DNA of 46,916 bases. Origin: Streptomyces cupreus. GTDB taxonomy: Bacteria; Actinomycetota; Actinomycetes; Streptomycetales; Streptomycetaceae. The notes beneath the pieces were generated by a model. It saw only the letters and a list, made by a program, of their open reading frames with translations, did no database searches and was not told the origin of the DNA. Below, piece by piece: positions 8,002 through 15,770 of this stretch (position 1 is the first letter of the stretch; every line of letters starts with the position of its first letter). Where the stretch lies: contig NZ_JACMSF010000063.1 in the NCBI RefSeq assembly GCF_014257025.1, forward strand, positions 1 to 46,916, given 5' to 3'. Made by a program: the position numbers and the translations under genes.

Positions 8002-8745
8002 CTACAGACCCGACTCGGCCGTACGCACCAGGATGCGTCGGCAGTTCTCGCAGCGCACCACCGTGTCGGGCGCCGCCGCGCGGATCTCGTTGATGTCGGT
8101 GATCGAGAGCTCCTGGCGGCAGCCCTGGCAGGTGCGCTGGTACAGCTTGGCCGCGCCGATGCCGCCCTGCTGCTCGCGCAGCTTGTCGTAGAGCTTGAGG
8201 AGGTCGGCCGGGATCGCACCCGCGATGACCTCGCGTTCCTTCGTCACGGTCGCCGCCTCGCCGTCCAGCGACTCGAACGCGGCGTCCCGGCGGGCGGTCG
8301 CGTCGTCGATCTTCGACTGCACGGAGCCGACCCGCTCGGTCAGCTCGGCGACCCGCTCCTGCGCGGACTCACGGCGCTCCATGACCTCCAGGACCACGTC
8401 CTCCAGGTCGCCCTGCCGCTTGGCGAGCGAGGCGATCTCGTGCTGGAGGTTCTCCAGGTCCTTCGGGGAGGTGATCGCACCGGAGTCCAGGCGCTGCTGG
8501 TCGCGGACGGCACGCTGGCGGACCTGGTCGACGTCCTGCTCGGCCTTGGTCTGCTCGCGGGCGGTGTCGCTCTCCTCGGTCTGCGCGGCCACCAGCAGGT
8601 CGCGCAGCTGCGTGAGGTCCTTGGTCAGCGACTCGATCTCGGCGTGCTCGGGCAGCGACCGGCGCTTGTGCGCGAGCTGCTGGAGGCGGACGTCGAGGGC
8701 CTGGACGTCGAGAAGGCGGATCTGGTCGGCGGGCGCGGCGTTCAG
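8002..8745 (-). CDS. C4 zinc-ribbon coiled-coil protein with CTG start
   Basis: A 247-residue conserved actinobacterial protein (the Rv2229c-like partner of RNase H and Nif3). A long coiled coil (about residues 20-170, rich in Glu, Arg, Gln and Leu) precedes a C-terminal zinc ribbon with CQGC and CENC pairs. Function is unknown; nucleic-acid binding is inferred from the ribbon. The first in-frame ATG, GTG or TTG is GTG 8592, which would delete the N-terminal 51 residues. The open frame with family-like sequence (NAAPADQIRLLDVQALDVRL) continues to CTG 8745, which overlaps the Nif3 stop as CTGA and has GGAG 7 nt upstream. I therefore call a CTG initiator. Confidence 0.8.
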   Translation of the reverse strand: MNAAPADQIRLLDVQALDVRLQQLAHKRRSLPEHAEIESLTKDLTQLRDLLVAAQTEESDTAREQTKAEQDVDQVRQRAVRDQQRLDSGAITSPKDLENLQHEIASLAKRQGDLEDVVLEVMERRESAQERVAELTERVGSVQSKIDDATARRDAAFESLDGEAATVTKEREVIAGAIPADLLKLYDKLREQQGGIGAAKLYQRTCQGCRQELSITDINEIRAAAPDTVVRCENCRRILVRTAESGL

Positions 8746-9581
8746 TTGGGGGCTCCAGGTGAAGGGGAGTGACTGGTCCAGGGGTCGGTGACCGTCTTCG
8801 AGACATGGACGCGAAGGCCCCAGTCATGGCGGTCGGAGATCTCGTCGAGCTGGGCGGCGGCCAGCTCGCACCAGGGCCACTCGGTGGCCCAGTGCGCCGC
8901 GTCGAGCAGCGCGAGAGGACTTTGGGCGACGGCTTCGGACGCCGGGTGGTGGCGCAGGTCCGCGGTGAGGAAGGCGTCGACGCCCGCCGCGCGTACGACG
9001 TCGAAGAGGCTGTCCCCGGAGCCGCCGCTCACGGCGATGGTGCGGACGGTCGCCTCGGGGTCGCCGGCGACGCGGATGCCCTGCGCGGTGGCGGGCAGCC
9101 GGGCGGCGGCGCGGGCGGCCAGCTCGCGGACCGTCACCGGGTGGTCCAACTCGCAGATACGGCCGAGGCCCCGGCGCCCGGACGGGTCGCTCGGGTCCGG
9201 CACCAGCGGCCCCACGACACGGAGGTCCAGCGCGCCGGCCAGGGCGTCGCTCACACCCGGATCCGCCGTGTCCGCGTTCGTGTGCGCCACGTGCAGCGCG
9301 ATGTCGTTCTTGATCAGCGTGTGGACGACACGGCCCTTGAAGTGTGAGGCCGCCACCGTCGTCGTACCGCGAAGGTAGAGCGGGTGGTGGGTGACCAGCA
9401 GGTCGGCGTCCAGCTTCACCGCCTCGTCGACGATCTCCTGGACCGGGTCGACGGCGAACAGGACCCGGGTGACCTCCTGGTCGGGCTCGCCCACCACGGT
9501 GCCGACCGCGTCCCAGGACTCGGCCCGCTCGGCGGGCCACAGGATCTCCAGCGCGGCGATGACTTCAGACAGACGGGGCAC
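8742..9581 (-). CDS. Nif3-like dinuclear metal-centre protein
   Basis: A member of the widespread NIF3/YqfO/GTP-cyclohydrolase-I type 2 family that forms hexameric rings with two metals per subunit; its biochemical role is unsettled. Metal-ligand motifs are clear: LLVTHHPLYLRG (about residues 60-71), VAHTNADTADPG, and near the C-terminus LTADLRHHPASEA and LLDAAHWATEW. The length of 279 aa is typical of the short form without an inserted PII-like domain. It starts with GTG 9581 and is translationally coupled to the zinc-ribbon gene. Its upstream region contains an 11-bp tandem repeat. Confidence 0.93.
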   Translation of the reverse strand: MPRLSEVIAALEILWPAERAESWDAVGTVVGEPDQEVTRVLFAVDPVQEIVDEAVKLDADLLVTHHPLYLRGTTTVAASHFKGRVVHTLIKNDIALHVAHTNADTADPGVSDALAGALDLRVVGPLVPDPSDPSGRRGLGRICELDHPVTVRELAARAAARLPATAQGIRVAGDPEATVRTIAVSGGSGDSLFDVVRAAGVDAFLTADLRHHPASEAVAQSPLALLDAAHWATEWPWCELAAAQLDEISDRHDWGLRVHVSKTVTDPWTSHSPSPGAPN

Positions 9582-9621
9582 GGGGAAAGGCTACCTGCCT
9601 GTTCTGTGCCGTAGAACCGGC

Positions 9622-9676
9622 GCAGGGCCTTCGCTGGGCCTTCGCAGGGCCTTCGCAGGGCCTTCGCGGGGCCTTC
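9622..9676. repeat. Five tandem copies of an 11-bp unit
   Basis: The unit GCAGGGCCTTC occurs five times head to tail with one-base variants (GCT, GCA, GCA, GCG in the first triplet), followed by a decayed sixth copy. It lies 41 bp upstream of the Nif3 start and outside any credible gene. The copy number may be polymorphic. Confidence 0.85.
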
Positions 9677-9836
9677 GCGGGGGTCCGCCCGGACGTCACT
9701 GGCTCCCGCGCAGCACATCCGTCCCCGTTTCCTCAGGCGAATCGTTCCTGGGCCATCCTTATGTGTGAAGCGGGAGCCTGTCGGTCCCACGTCTGTGCGT
9801 ACGAAAACTAGCTTCGTCGCCGGAGGTGACCAGACG

Positions 9837-11111
9837 ATGACGGCCTGTGCCATCGAACCCACGGCTCCCGAGTCCGAGGCGCCGCGGGCCGGATGCACGA
9901 TCACCGCGGACGGTGCCTATGCCGCCCGCCTCACGCTGGACGGCGGCTGCTGGTTCCCGGAGCGCTGGACGTTGGACGGACCCGAGCCGTACGCGGTGCC
10001 GCTGCCCGGCAACCAGCCGGAGGAGCCCGGCACCGAGGTGCAGCCGATGGGCGACGGACGTGTCCTGATCCGCCGGCCCACCGATGGACGGCATGTCTTC
10101 ACGCTGCTCTACCCGACCGGGCCCGGCACCGGCGAGCTGCTGGTCGGCGCGGTCGAGTGCCCCGAGCCCGACACCCGGCTGCGGCTGCTGCCCCCGGCGC
10201 CGTGCGGGCACAGGGCGTACGCCCTCGCCGTGGGCCGGCACACCAGCGACATCTGGCTCGTGGCGGGCGGCGCCTTCGGTCCCGAGCATGTCGCCGAGCT
10301 GCCGGGGCGCTGCTCGGGCGGGGTGTGGCTGGACCGCACGGGGCGGATGCTGGCGCTGGACCGGGAGGTCGGGGGCCGGATCAAGGCGGTCGTGGTGGAC
10401 CTGGAGCGCGGTGGCGAGGTGTCGCCGCTGCTGCAGATCGCGGCGGACTCCGACGACCGGCTGCTGCTCGCGGACCCGGACAGCGGGCTGCTGCTGATCG
10501 GCTCGGACGCGCCGGAGCCGGGGCGGCCGCCGAGGCTGGGGTGGGGGGTGCTGGGCAGCATGCTGCCGGTGCGGTTCCCGGAGTGTCTGCGGGTGCCGGA
10601 CTGCGCGGTGACGCCGTTCGCGATCCAGCCGGGGCAGGTGCTGATGCCGGAGGACTGCGGGGTGGCGCTGCGGGTGGACGGTCCGCTCGGCAGCTGGGTC
10701 GGGGTGTGGCGGCCCGCCGAGAAGCAGATGCGTCATCTTCCGGCGCCCGAGGGGTGGTTGGCCGGCGCCGGGGTGTGGACGCGGGAGGGGGAACTGCGGC
10801 TGCCGTACGCCACGGGGGAGGTGCCGTGCGGTGTGGTGCGGGTCGATCCCAGCGCGCTGGTGGATCCCAGCGCGCTTGTGGATCCCACCGCGTCCACGGA
10901 TCCCATGGGAGCTCCGGCACGGGCTCCCGCAGGGGCTCCCACTGGGGAGGGGGAGGACGCTTCGGGGGATCCGGTCCGGGACGGTGCGGCTTCGTCGGCG
11001 GCTGGTGCGCCGGGTGCCGAGGAGCGGCCGGACGCGGATCCCCCGGAGCCCGGCGTGGCACGTCCTGTGCCGTTGCAGCAGGCGCCGTTGGGGCGTCTTG
11101 TAACGAACTAG
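9837..11111 (+). CDS. Conserved hypothetical protein, 424 aa
   Basis: I do not recognise the family. No signal peptide or membrane segment is seen, so it is probably cytoplasmic. The first 340 residues are rich in short beta-like segments with recurring Gly-Asp turns and WL/W motifs, possibly a beta-propeller-like fold. The last 85 residues are low-complexity, with repeats of VDPSALVDP followed by Ala-Pro and Gly-rich sequence, and look disordered. ATG 9837 is preferred because GGAGGTGACC lies just upstream; the open frame extends 24 codons further. It is monocistronic and divergent from Nif3. Confidence 0.7.
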   Translation: MTACAIEPTAPESEAPRAGCTITADGAYAARLTLDGGCWFPERWTLDGPEPYAVPLPGNQPEEPGTEVQPMGDGRVLIRRPTDGRHVFTLLYPTGPGTGELLVGAVECPEPDTRLRLLPPAPCGHRAYALAVGRHTSDIWLVAGGAFGPEHVAELPGRCSGGVWLDRTGRMLALDREVGGRIKAVVVDLERGGEVSPLLQIAADSDDRLLLADPDSGLLLIGSDAPEPGRPPRLGWGVLGSMLPVRFPECLRVPDCAVTPFAIQPGQVLMPEDCGVALRVDGPLGSWVGVWRPAEKQMRHLPAPEGWLAGAGVWTREGELRLPYATGEVPCGVVRVDPSALVDPSALVDPTASTDPMGAPARAPAGAPTGEGEDASGDPVRDGAASSAAGAPGAEERPDADPPEPGVARPVPLQQAPLGRLVTN

Positions 11112-11209
11112 TGGCGGTTGGCGTGTGCGGCTGGATTCGGCCCGAGGTGTGACGGTTAAACTCGCCCGGCTGTCTGAAAGATCATTGTTGACGGGGTGAA
11201 TTTCTTCCG

Positions 11210-11362
11210 ATGAGCGACGCCACTACGACCCACCCGCCTGCCCAGGACCAGGAGAACGCGGGGCACGGCAGGCACCGCGGTCCGGTCTCGTCCCACGACG
11301 GCGAGGCGGCCCCGCGCGGCCGCCACCGCAAGCCGGGCGAGCAGACCGAGACGGCGGCCTGA
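11210..11362 (+). CDS. Small basic hypothetical protein, 50 aa
   Basis: ATG 11210 begins a 50-codon frame (MSDATTTHPPAQDQ...) ending at TGA 11362. It has two GRHR-type motifs (GHGRHRGP and RGRHRKPGE) and looks disordered, charged and soluble. The typical actinobacterial codon pattern and the hairpin terminator 7 bp after the stop support a real short gene. There is no recognisable ribosome binding site, so the start or a leaderless mode is uncertain. Function unknown. Confidence 0.55.
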   Translation: MSDATTTHPPAQDQENAGHGRHRGPVSSHDGEAAPRGRHRKPGEQTETAA

Positions 11363-11369
11363 ACGACAG

Positions 11370-11410
11370 AACGGCCCCGCCCCTCACCGAAATCGGGGGG
11401 CGGGGCCGTT
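11370..11410. terminator. Bidirectional hairpin terminator
   Basis: A perfect 14-bp stem (AACGGCCCCGCCCC with GGGGCGGGGCCGTT) closes a 13-nt loop between the convergent 50-aa gene and the SDR gene. There is no long U run, as is common in Streptomyces. Confidence 0.85.
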
Positions 11411-11431
11411 CTGTGTCCAGGCCCGCTGTGT

Positions 11432-12391
11432 CTAGGCCCGTTTCAGCCCCAGCACTTCCGCCGCCGCGAACGTCTCCCCCGGCGGCCGGTCCGCGTAGTG
11501 CGAAGTGAGTACGGCGTCCAGCTCGTCGTAGGAGAACGTGTCCTGCTTGCTGTCGAACTGCGCCCGGACCCGGGGCCGTTCGACGACCGCGACCATGCCG
11601 CCGTGCACGACGAGCAACTGGCCGTTGATCCGCCCGGCGGCGGGCGAGGCCAAGTAGCCGACGAGGGGGGCGACATGCTCGGGGGCGAGCGGGTCGAGGC
11701 CGTCTCCGTCCGTCGGTCGGAACACGTCCTCGGTCATCCGGGTCCGCGCCCGTGGGCAGATGGCGTTGGCCGTCACCCCGTACTTGGCGAGCGCGAGAGC
11801 CGTGGAGGTGGTCAGTCCGACGATTCCGCCCTTGGCGGCCGCGTAGTTGGGCTGTCCGGCGGATCCGGCAAGGAACGCCTCCGATGAGGTGTTCACGATC
11901 CGCCCGTACACCGGCCCCCCGTCCGCCTTGGAGCGCTCGCGCCAGTGCGCGGTCGCGAAGCGGGTGGTGTTGAAGTGGCCTTTGAGGTGGACGCGGATCA
12001 CCGAGTCCCACTCGTCCTCGGTCATGGAGAAGACCATACGGTCGCGCAGGATGCCCGCGTTGTTGACGAGGATGTCCAGCCTGCCGAACTCCTCGACCGC
12101 CGACCCGACCAGCCGGGCGGCCTGTTGGAAGTCGGCGACGTCCCCGGCGTGCGCGAGCGCCCGGCCGCCCGCCGCGCGGATCTCGGCGGCGGTCTCCTCG
12201 GCGGGCCCGGCGGAGGACTCGCCGGAGCCGTCCCGGCCGGGCTGCCCGTAGTCGTTGACGACGACGGCAGCGCCGAGCCGGGCCAGCTCCAGCGCCTCGG
12301 CGCGGCCGAGTCCGCGTCCGGCGCCGGTGACGATCGCGGTCAGCCCCGCCAGCGGGGTGCCCGGCGGCGGGGTGCCCGGCGGCGGGGCCAT
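11432..12391 (-). CDS. hsd4A: Hsd4A-like SDR 3-hydroxyacyl-CoA dehydrogenase
   Basis: This short-chain dehydrogenase strongly resembles mycobacterial Hsd4A (Rv3502c), which oxidises the 3-hydroxyacyl-CoA formed in sterol side-chain beta-oxidation. It has the TGAGRGLGRAEALEL nucleotide-binding loop, NDYGQ, ILVNNAGILRDRM, the catalytic Ser and Tyr-x3-Lys in NTSSEAF...NYAAAKGG, and the family-specific NAICPRARTRMTEDVF. The C-terminal extension (about residues 255-319) is typical of this branch. The N-terminus has two GTPPP repeats. The ATG overlaps the stop of the upstream dehydrogenase by one base (TGATG), so it is the coupled third gene of the KstR-box operon. The substrate assignment is by family. 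Confidence 0.85.
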   Translation of the reverse strand: MAPPPGTPPPGTPLAGLTAIVTGAGRGLGRAEALELARLGAAVVVNDYGQPGRDGSGESSAGPAEETAAEIRAAGGRALAHAGDVADFQQAARLVGSAVEEFGRLDILVNNAGILRDRMVFSMTEDEWDSVIRVHLKGHFNTTRFATAHWRERSKADGGPVYGRIVNTSSEAFLAGSAGQPNYAAAKGGIVGLTTSTALALAKYGVTANAICPRARTRMTEDVFRPTDGDGLDPLAPEHVAPLVGYLASPAAGRINGQLLVVHGGMVAVVERPRVRAQFDSKQDTFSYDELDAVLTSHYADRPPGETFAAAEVLGLKRA

Positions 12392-13467
12392 CACAGCTCG
12401 ACGCACGTACGCAGCGCGCTGCCGGTACGCATCTGGTCGAGCGCCTCGTTGATCTCGGCCAGGGGAACCCGGTGGGTGATCAGCCCGGCCAGGTCGACGC
12501 GGCCCGCCCGCCACAGGTCGATGGTCCGCTCGTAGGAGCGCAGGACGTCGCCGCCGCCGTACAGGGACGGCAGGATCCGCTTCTCGTCGAAGAACAGCTC
12601 GAACATGTTGAGCTGGAGGAAATCGTCCATGGCGCCCGCGCCGACGATCACGAGGGTGCCGCCGCGCCGGGTGTTCTCGTAGGCGGTGCGGGCGGTGGCG
12701 GACTTGCCGACGACCTCGAAGACGTAGTCGAAGCCCTCGCCGCCGGTGATCTCCTGCTTGGCGCCCGGCAGTTCGTCGGGCGACACGGCCCTGGTGGCGC
12801 CGAAGGTGAGCGCGGCCTCGCGGCGGCTGGGGACGGGGTCGACGGCGACGATCTCGGCGGCGCCCTTGAGCCGGGCGCCCTGGATCGCGGAGATGCCGAC
12901 GCCGCCGCAGCCGATGACGGCGACCGACGAACCGACCTCCACATCGGCGGTGTTGACAGCCGCGCCGAGGCCCGTGGTGACCCCGCAGCCGATGAGGGCG
13001 GCTATGTCGAAGGGCACGTCCTCGGGGACCGGTACCGCGCAGCCCGCGTCGACGACGACCTCCTCGGCGAAGGTGCCGGTGCCGGCGAAGCCGAAGACAT
13101 CGCCGCCGGGGCGCTTGAAGTTGGGGGTCCCGGCGTTCATGAACCCGGCCAGGCACAGCTCGGTCTGGCCGCGCTTGCAGGCGGGACAGGCACCGCAGGC
13201 GGGCAGCCAGCACACGACGACCCGGTCGCCGGCCTTCAAGTCGGTGACGCCCTCGCCGACTTCGAGGATCTCCCCCGCGCCCTCATGGCCTGGCACGAAG
13301 GGGGCGGGCTGCGGCAGTACGCCGTTCATCGCGGACAGGTCCGAGTGGCACAGGCCGGTGGCCCGCACCCGGATCCTCACCCGGCCGGGGCCGAAGCCCA
13401 CCGCCTCGACGTCGTCGAGGACCTCCAGTTTGTCCTGGCCGGTCTCGTGCAGTACGGCTGCGCGCAT
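12391..13467 (-). CDS. Zinc-dependent medium-chain alcohol dehydrogenase
   Basis: A 358-residue MDR-family enzyme that oxidises an alcohol with NAD(P). Catalytic zinc ligands are seen in ATGLCHSDLSAMNG (Cys) and VPGHEGAG (His, Glu), and the structural zinc site in CGACPACKRGQTELC. The Rossmann motif is VIGCGGVGISAIQ. It belongs to the class III/AdhD-like branch; mycobacterial AdhD (Rv3086) is in the KstR regulon, consistent with the operator upstream of this operon. It is the middle gene, 24 bp after the hydratase stop and overlapping the SDR start by one base. The exact alcohol is unknown. Confidence 0.88.
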   Translation of the reverse strand: MRAAVLHETGQDKLEVLDDVEAVGFGPGRVRIRVRATGLCHSDLSAMNGVLPQPAPFVPGHEGAGEILEVGEGVTDLKAGDRVVVCWLPACGACPACKRGQTELCLAGFMNAGTPNFKRPGGDVFGFAGTGTFAEEVVVDAGCAVPVPEDVPFDIAALIGCGVTTGLGAAVNTADVEVGSSVAVIGCGGVGISAIQGARLKGAAEIVAVDPVPSRREAALTFGATRAVSPDELPGAKQEITGGEGFDYVFEVVGKSATARTAYENTRRGGTLVIVGAGAMDDFLQLNMFELFFDEKRILPSLYGGGDVLRSYERTIDLWRAGRVDLAGLITHRVPLAEINEALDQMRTGSALRTCVEL

Positions 13468-13491
13468 GGTGCGGCTCCCCTCGACGGTGAC

Positions 13492-14349
13492 TCAGGAGTG
13501 GTGGACGACGGTGTCGGTGAGGGCGGGCGCGTCGTCCCGTTCGACGACGCCGACGGCGACCCGGACGGCGTCGCCCTGGTCCCACATACGGATGCGCAGG
13601 GTCTCCCCCGGGTACACGACCCCGGCGAACCGTGTGGCGTACGACCGCACCCGGCCCACCTCGCCGCCCAGCAGGGTGTCGACGACCGCCTTGAGGGTGA
13701 TGCCGTAGGTGCACAGGCCGTGCAGGATGGGCCGGTCGAAGCCGGCCTTGGCGGCGAACTCGGGGTCGGCGTGCAGGGGGTTCCAGTCGCCGGAGAGACG
13801 GTAGAGCAGCGCCTGGTCCTCGCGGATCCGCCGTTCGACGATCTTGTCGGGCTCACCGGTGGGCGGATCGAGGCGGGCCGACGGGCCCCGGTCGCCACCC
13901 CAACCCCCTTCGCCCCGGATGAAGATCTGCGAGTCGTTGGTCCACAACGGCCCTTCGGCGTCGGCGACTTCGGTGCGCAGGACGAGGACGGCGGCCTTGC
14001 CCTTGTCGTACACGGCGGCGATGCGCGAGGTGGTGGTCGCGGTGCCCTCGGCGGGGAGCGGGCGGTGGATCTCCAGGCTCTGTCCGCCGTGCAGCACGCG
14101 GGCGAGCTCGACCTCGACGCCGGGCATGGACAGACCGCTGATCACTCCGGGTGCGCCGGAGCCGGCGACGGTGGCGAAGCTGGGCAGCACATGCAGCCGG
14201 GACTCCAGGGTGTAGCGCAGCTCGTCGGGGTCGGTGGCCGGGAGGCCTGCGCCGATGCCGAGGTGGTAGAGCTGTACGTCCTTGGCGGTCCAGGAGATCT
14301 CACCGGACCGGGGTTCGGCGGCTACGGCCTTCGCTGCGTCGATGGGCAT
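13492..14349 (-). CDS. Double-hotdog enoyl-CoA hydratase (Hsd4B-like)
   Basis: This 285-residue MaoC-type (R)-specific 2-enoyl-CoA hydratase has a degenerate N-terminal and an active C-terminal hotdog. Hydratase-2 motif residues are in LYRLSGDWNPLHADPEFA (Asp, His) and the adjacent RPILHGLCTYG. The N-terminal MPIDAAKAV plus SWTAKDVQLYHLGIGAG resembles mycobacterial Hsd4B (Rv3538), used in sterol side-chain degradation. It is the first gene of the operon, with the KstR-consensus operator about 100 bp upstream. Paired with the SDR it provides the hydration and dehydrogenation steps of one beta-oxidation cycle. Confidence 0.88.
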   Translation of the reverse strand: MPIDAAKAVAAEPRSGEISWTAKDVQLYHLGIGAGLPATDPDELRYTLESRLHVLPSFATVAGSGAPGVISGLSMPGVEVELARVLHGGQSLEIHRPLPAEGTATTTSRIAAVYDKGKAAVLVLRTEVADAEGPLWTNDSQIFIRGEGGWGGDRGPSARLDPPTGEPDKIVERRIREDQALLYRLSGDWNPLHADPEFAAKAGFDRPILHGLCTYGITLKAVVDTLLGGEVGRVRSYATRFAGVVYPGETLRIRMWDQGDAVRVAVGVVERDDAPALTDTVVHHS

Positions 14350-14448
14350 GGGGCTCCGTAAGGGATCTGAGACCTCGGCGCGGTCGTCCGCACCGTCGGC
14401 CGCACCGAGGTCGCGTATGGGCGGACTGGGGAATTTGACGACAGTCCC

Positions 14449-14462
14449 TAGAACGCGTTCCA
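14449..14462. promoter_or_regulatory. KstR-consensus operator of the hydratase operon
   Basis: TAGAACGCGTTCCA fits the published KstR motif TnnAACnnGTTnnA exactly; with flanks it is CTAGAACGCGTTCCAG, one mismatch from a full palindrome. It lies in the intergenic region between the hydratase (start 14349, minus) and the response regulator (start 14571, plus). A KstR-like gene lies about 20 kb away in this window. Confidence 0.75.
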
Positions 14463-14570
14463 GTCCGGCGCCCTCGTTATAGCCGAGCGCTCCGCAGTTG
14501 TGAAGGCTCCTGACGGTATGTCAGAACCAGTCCCCGCGCGCGTTCCGCCCCCTCGCCCTACCCTTGGGCC

Positions 14571-15212
14571 GTGAACGAGATGCCCCGGGATCACCGTCCC
14601 GCCAAGTCCATCAGGGTGCTGCTCGCCGAGGACCAGGGGATGATGCACGGCGCACTGGCGCTGTTGCTGGGGATGGAACCGGACCTGGAGGTGGTGGCCC
14701 AGGTCGGCTCGGGGGACAAGATCGTGGACGCGGCCCTCATCCACCGCCCCGACGTGGCCCTCCTCGACATCGAACTGCCGGTCCGCAGCGGCCTGGACGC
14801 CGCCGCCGACCTGCGCGACCAGGTGCCGGACTGCCGGGTACTGATCCTGACGACCTTCGGCAGGCCCGGCTGTCTCCGGCGGGCCATGGAGGCCGGCGCC
14901 GTGGGCTTCCTGGTGAAGGACGACCCGGTGGAGGAGCTGGCGGTGGCGATCCGCCGGGCGCTGACCGGAGAGACGGTGATCGACCCGGCGCTGGCGGCGG
15001 CCGCGCTGAGCGCCGGGCCCAACCCGCTGACCGCCCGGGAGTGCGACGTCCTGCGCGCCTCGGCGGACGGCGCGACGGTCGCCGACATCGCCGACGCGCT
15101 GCTCCTCTCCGAGTCCACGGTCCGCAACCACCTCTCCTCGGCCATCGGCAAGACCGGCACCCGCAACCGGGCGGCGGCTCTGCGGGCAGCCCGGCAACAG
15201 GGTTGGCTCTAG
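14571..15212 (+). CDS. NarL/LuxR-family response regulator, orphan
   Basis: The receiver domain (residues 13-130) has the acidic pocket AEDQ and the phospho-acceptor Asp66 in VALLDIELPVRSG, with a Thr in LILTTFGRPG and the Lys in GFLVKDDP. The LuxR helix-turn-helix (about 150-213: NPLTARECDVLRASADGATV, LSESTVRNHL) ends in the usual GWL. It resembles DesR-type regulators. No histidine kinase lies on either side, which is unusual for this family. An IS5 end begins directly after the TAG stop, so the downstream context has been replaced. Start is GTG 14571; ATG 14580 is possible. Confidence 0.9.
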   Translation: MNEMPRDHRPAKSIRVLLAEDQGMMHGALALLLGMEPDLEVVAQVGSGDKIVDAALIHRPDVALLDIELPVRSGLDAAADLRDQVPDCRVLILTTFGRPGCLRRAMEAGAVGFLVKDDPVEELAVAIRRALTGETVIDPALAAAALSAGPNPLTARECDVLRASADGATVADIADALLLSESTVRNHLSSAIGKTGTRNRAAALRAARQQGWL

Positions 15213-15770
15213 GGTCTGTTGCGAAAGTGGATCTTGGTCGTGAATGATCACGTCTTGTGGGGCGTGGTGATCTGACGAACGGCCAGTGGGCCCGGCTGGA
15301 GCCGTTGTTGCCGCAGGGCATCAAGCCGGGCCGTCCGCCGGTGTGGACGCGGCGGCAGCTCATAGACGGCATACGGTGGCGGACCCGGACGGGTGCCCCC
15401 TGGCGCGACGTACCCGAACGCTACGGGCCGTGGGATCGGGCCCACGACCTGTTCCGCCGCTGGCAGCGCGACGGCAGCTGGGCGCGGATCGTCACCCAGC
15501 TCCAGGCTCAGGCCGACGCGAAGGGCCTGATCACCTGGGAGGTGAACGTCGACTCCACCGTCTGCCGGGCTCACCAGCACGCGGCCGGGGCGGCGAAGAG
15601 GGGGACCTGCAGAAGGAGCCGCCCGGCGGCATTGCCGTCGAGCCGGCCGACCACGGCCTCGGACGTTCCCGGGGCGGGCTGACGAGTAAGATCCACCTTG
15701 CTGTCGAGCAGGGGCAGAAGCCGCTGTCGGTGCTGAGCACGGCCGGGCAGCGAGGCGACTCCGTCTCAGT
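15213..15770 (+). mobile_element. IS5-family insertion sequence remnant
   Basis: The left end (GGGTCTGTTGCGAAAGT) begins immediately after the response-regulator stop. A transposase N-terminus follows (from about 15257: LTNGQWARLEPLLPQG, APWRDVPERYGPWD, VNVDSTVCRAHQHAAGA). Near 15597-15603 one base is missing and the protein continues in the next frame (GDLQKEPPGGIAVEPADHG, GRSRGGLTSKIHLAVEQGQK) up to TAGQRGDS at about 15772, where similarity stops. The 3' third and the right end are gone. The remnant abuts the DUF6801 gene's stop codon, so it marks one border of the accessory island. Confidence 0.88.

Noticed and set aside
9622..9676. CRISPR-like array
   Set aside because: Units are 11 bp with no spacers; it is a simple tandem repeat.
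12472..14361. A 629-aa plus-strand ORF
   Set aside because: It lies opposite three recognisable minus-strand enzymes and consists of Gly/Asp/Val-rich shadow sequence.
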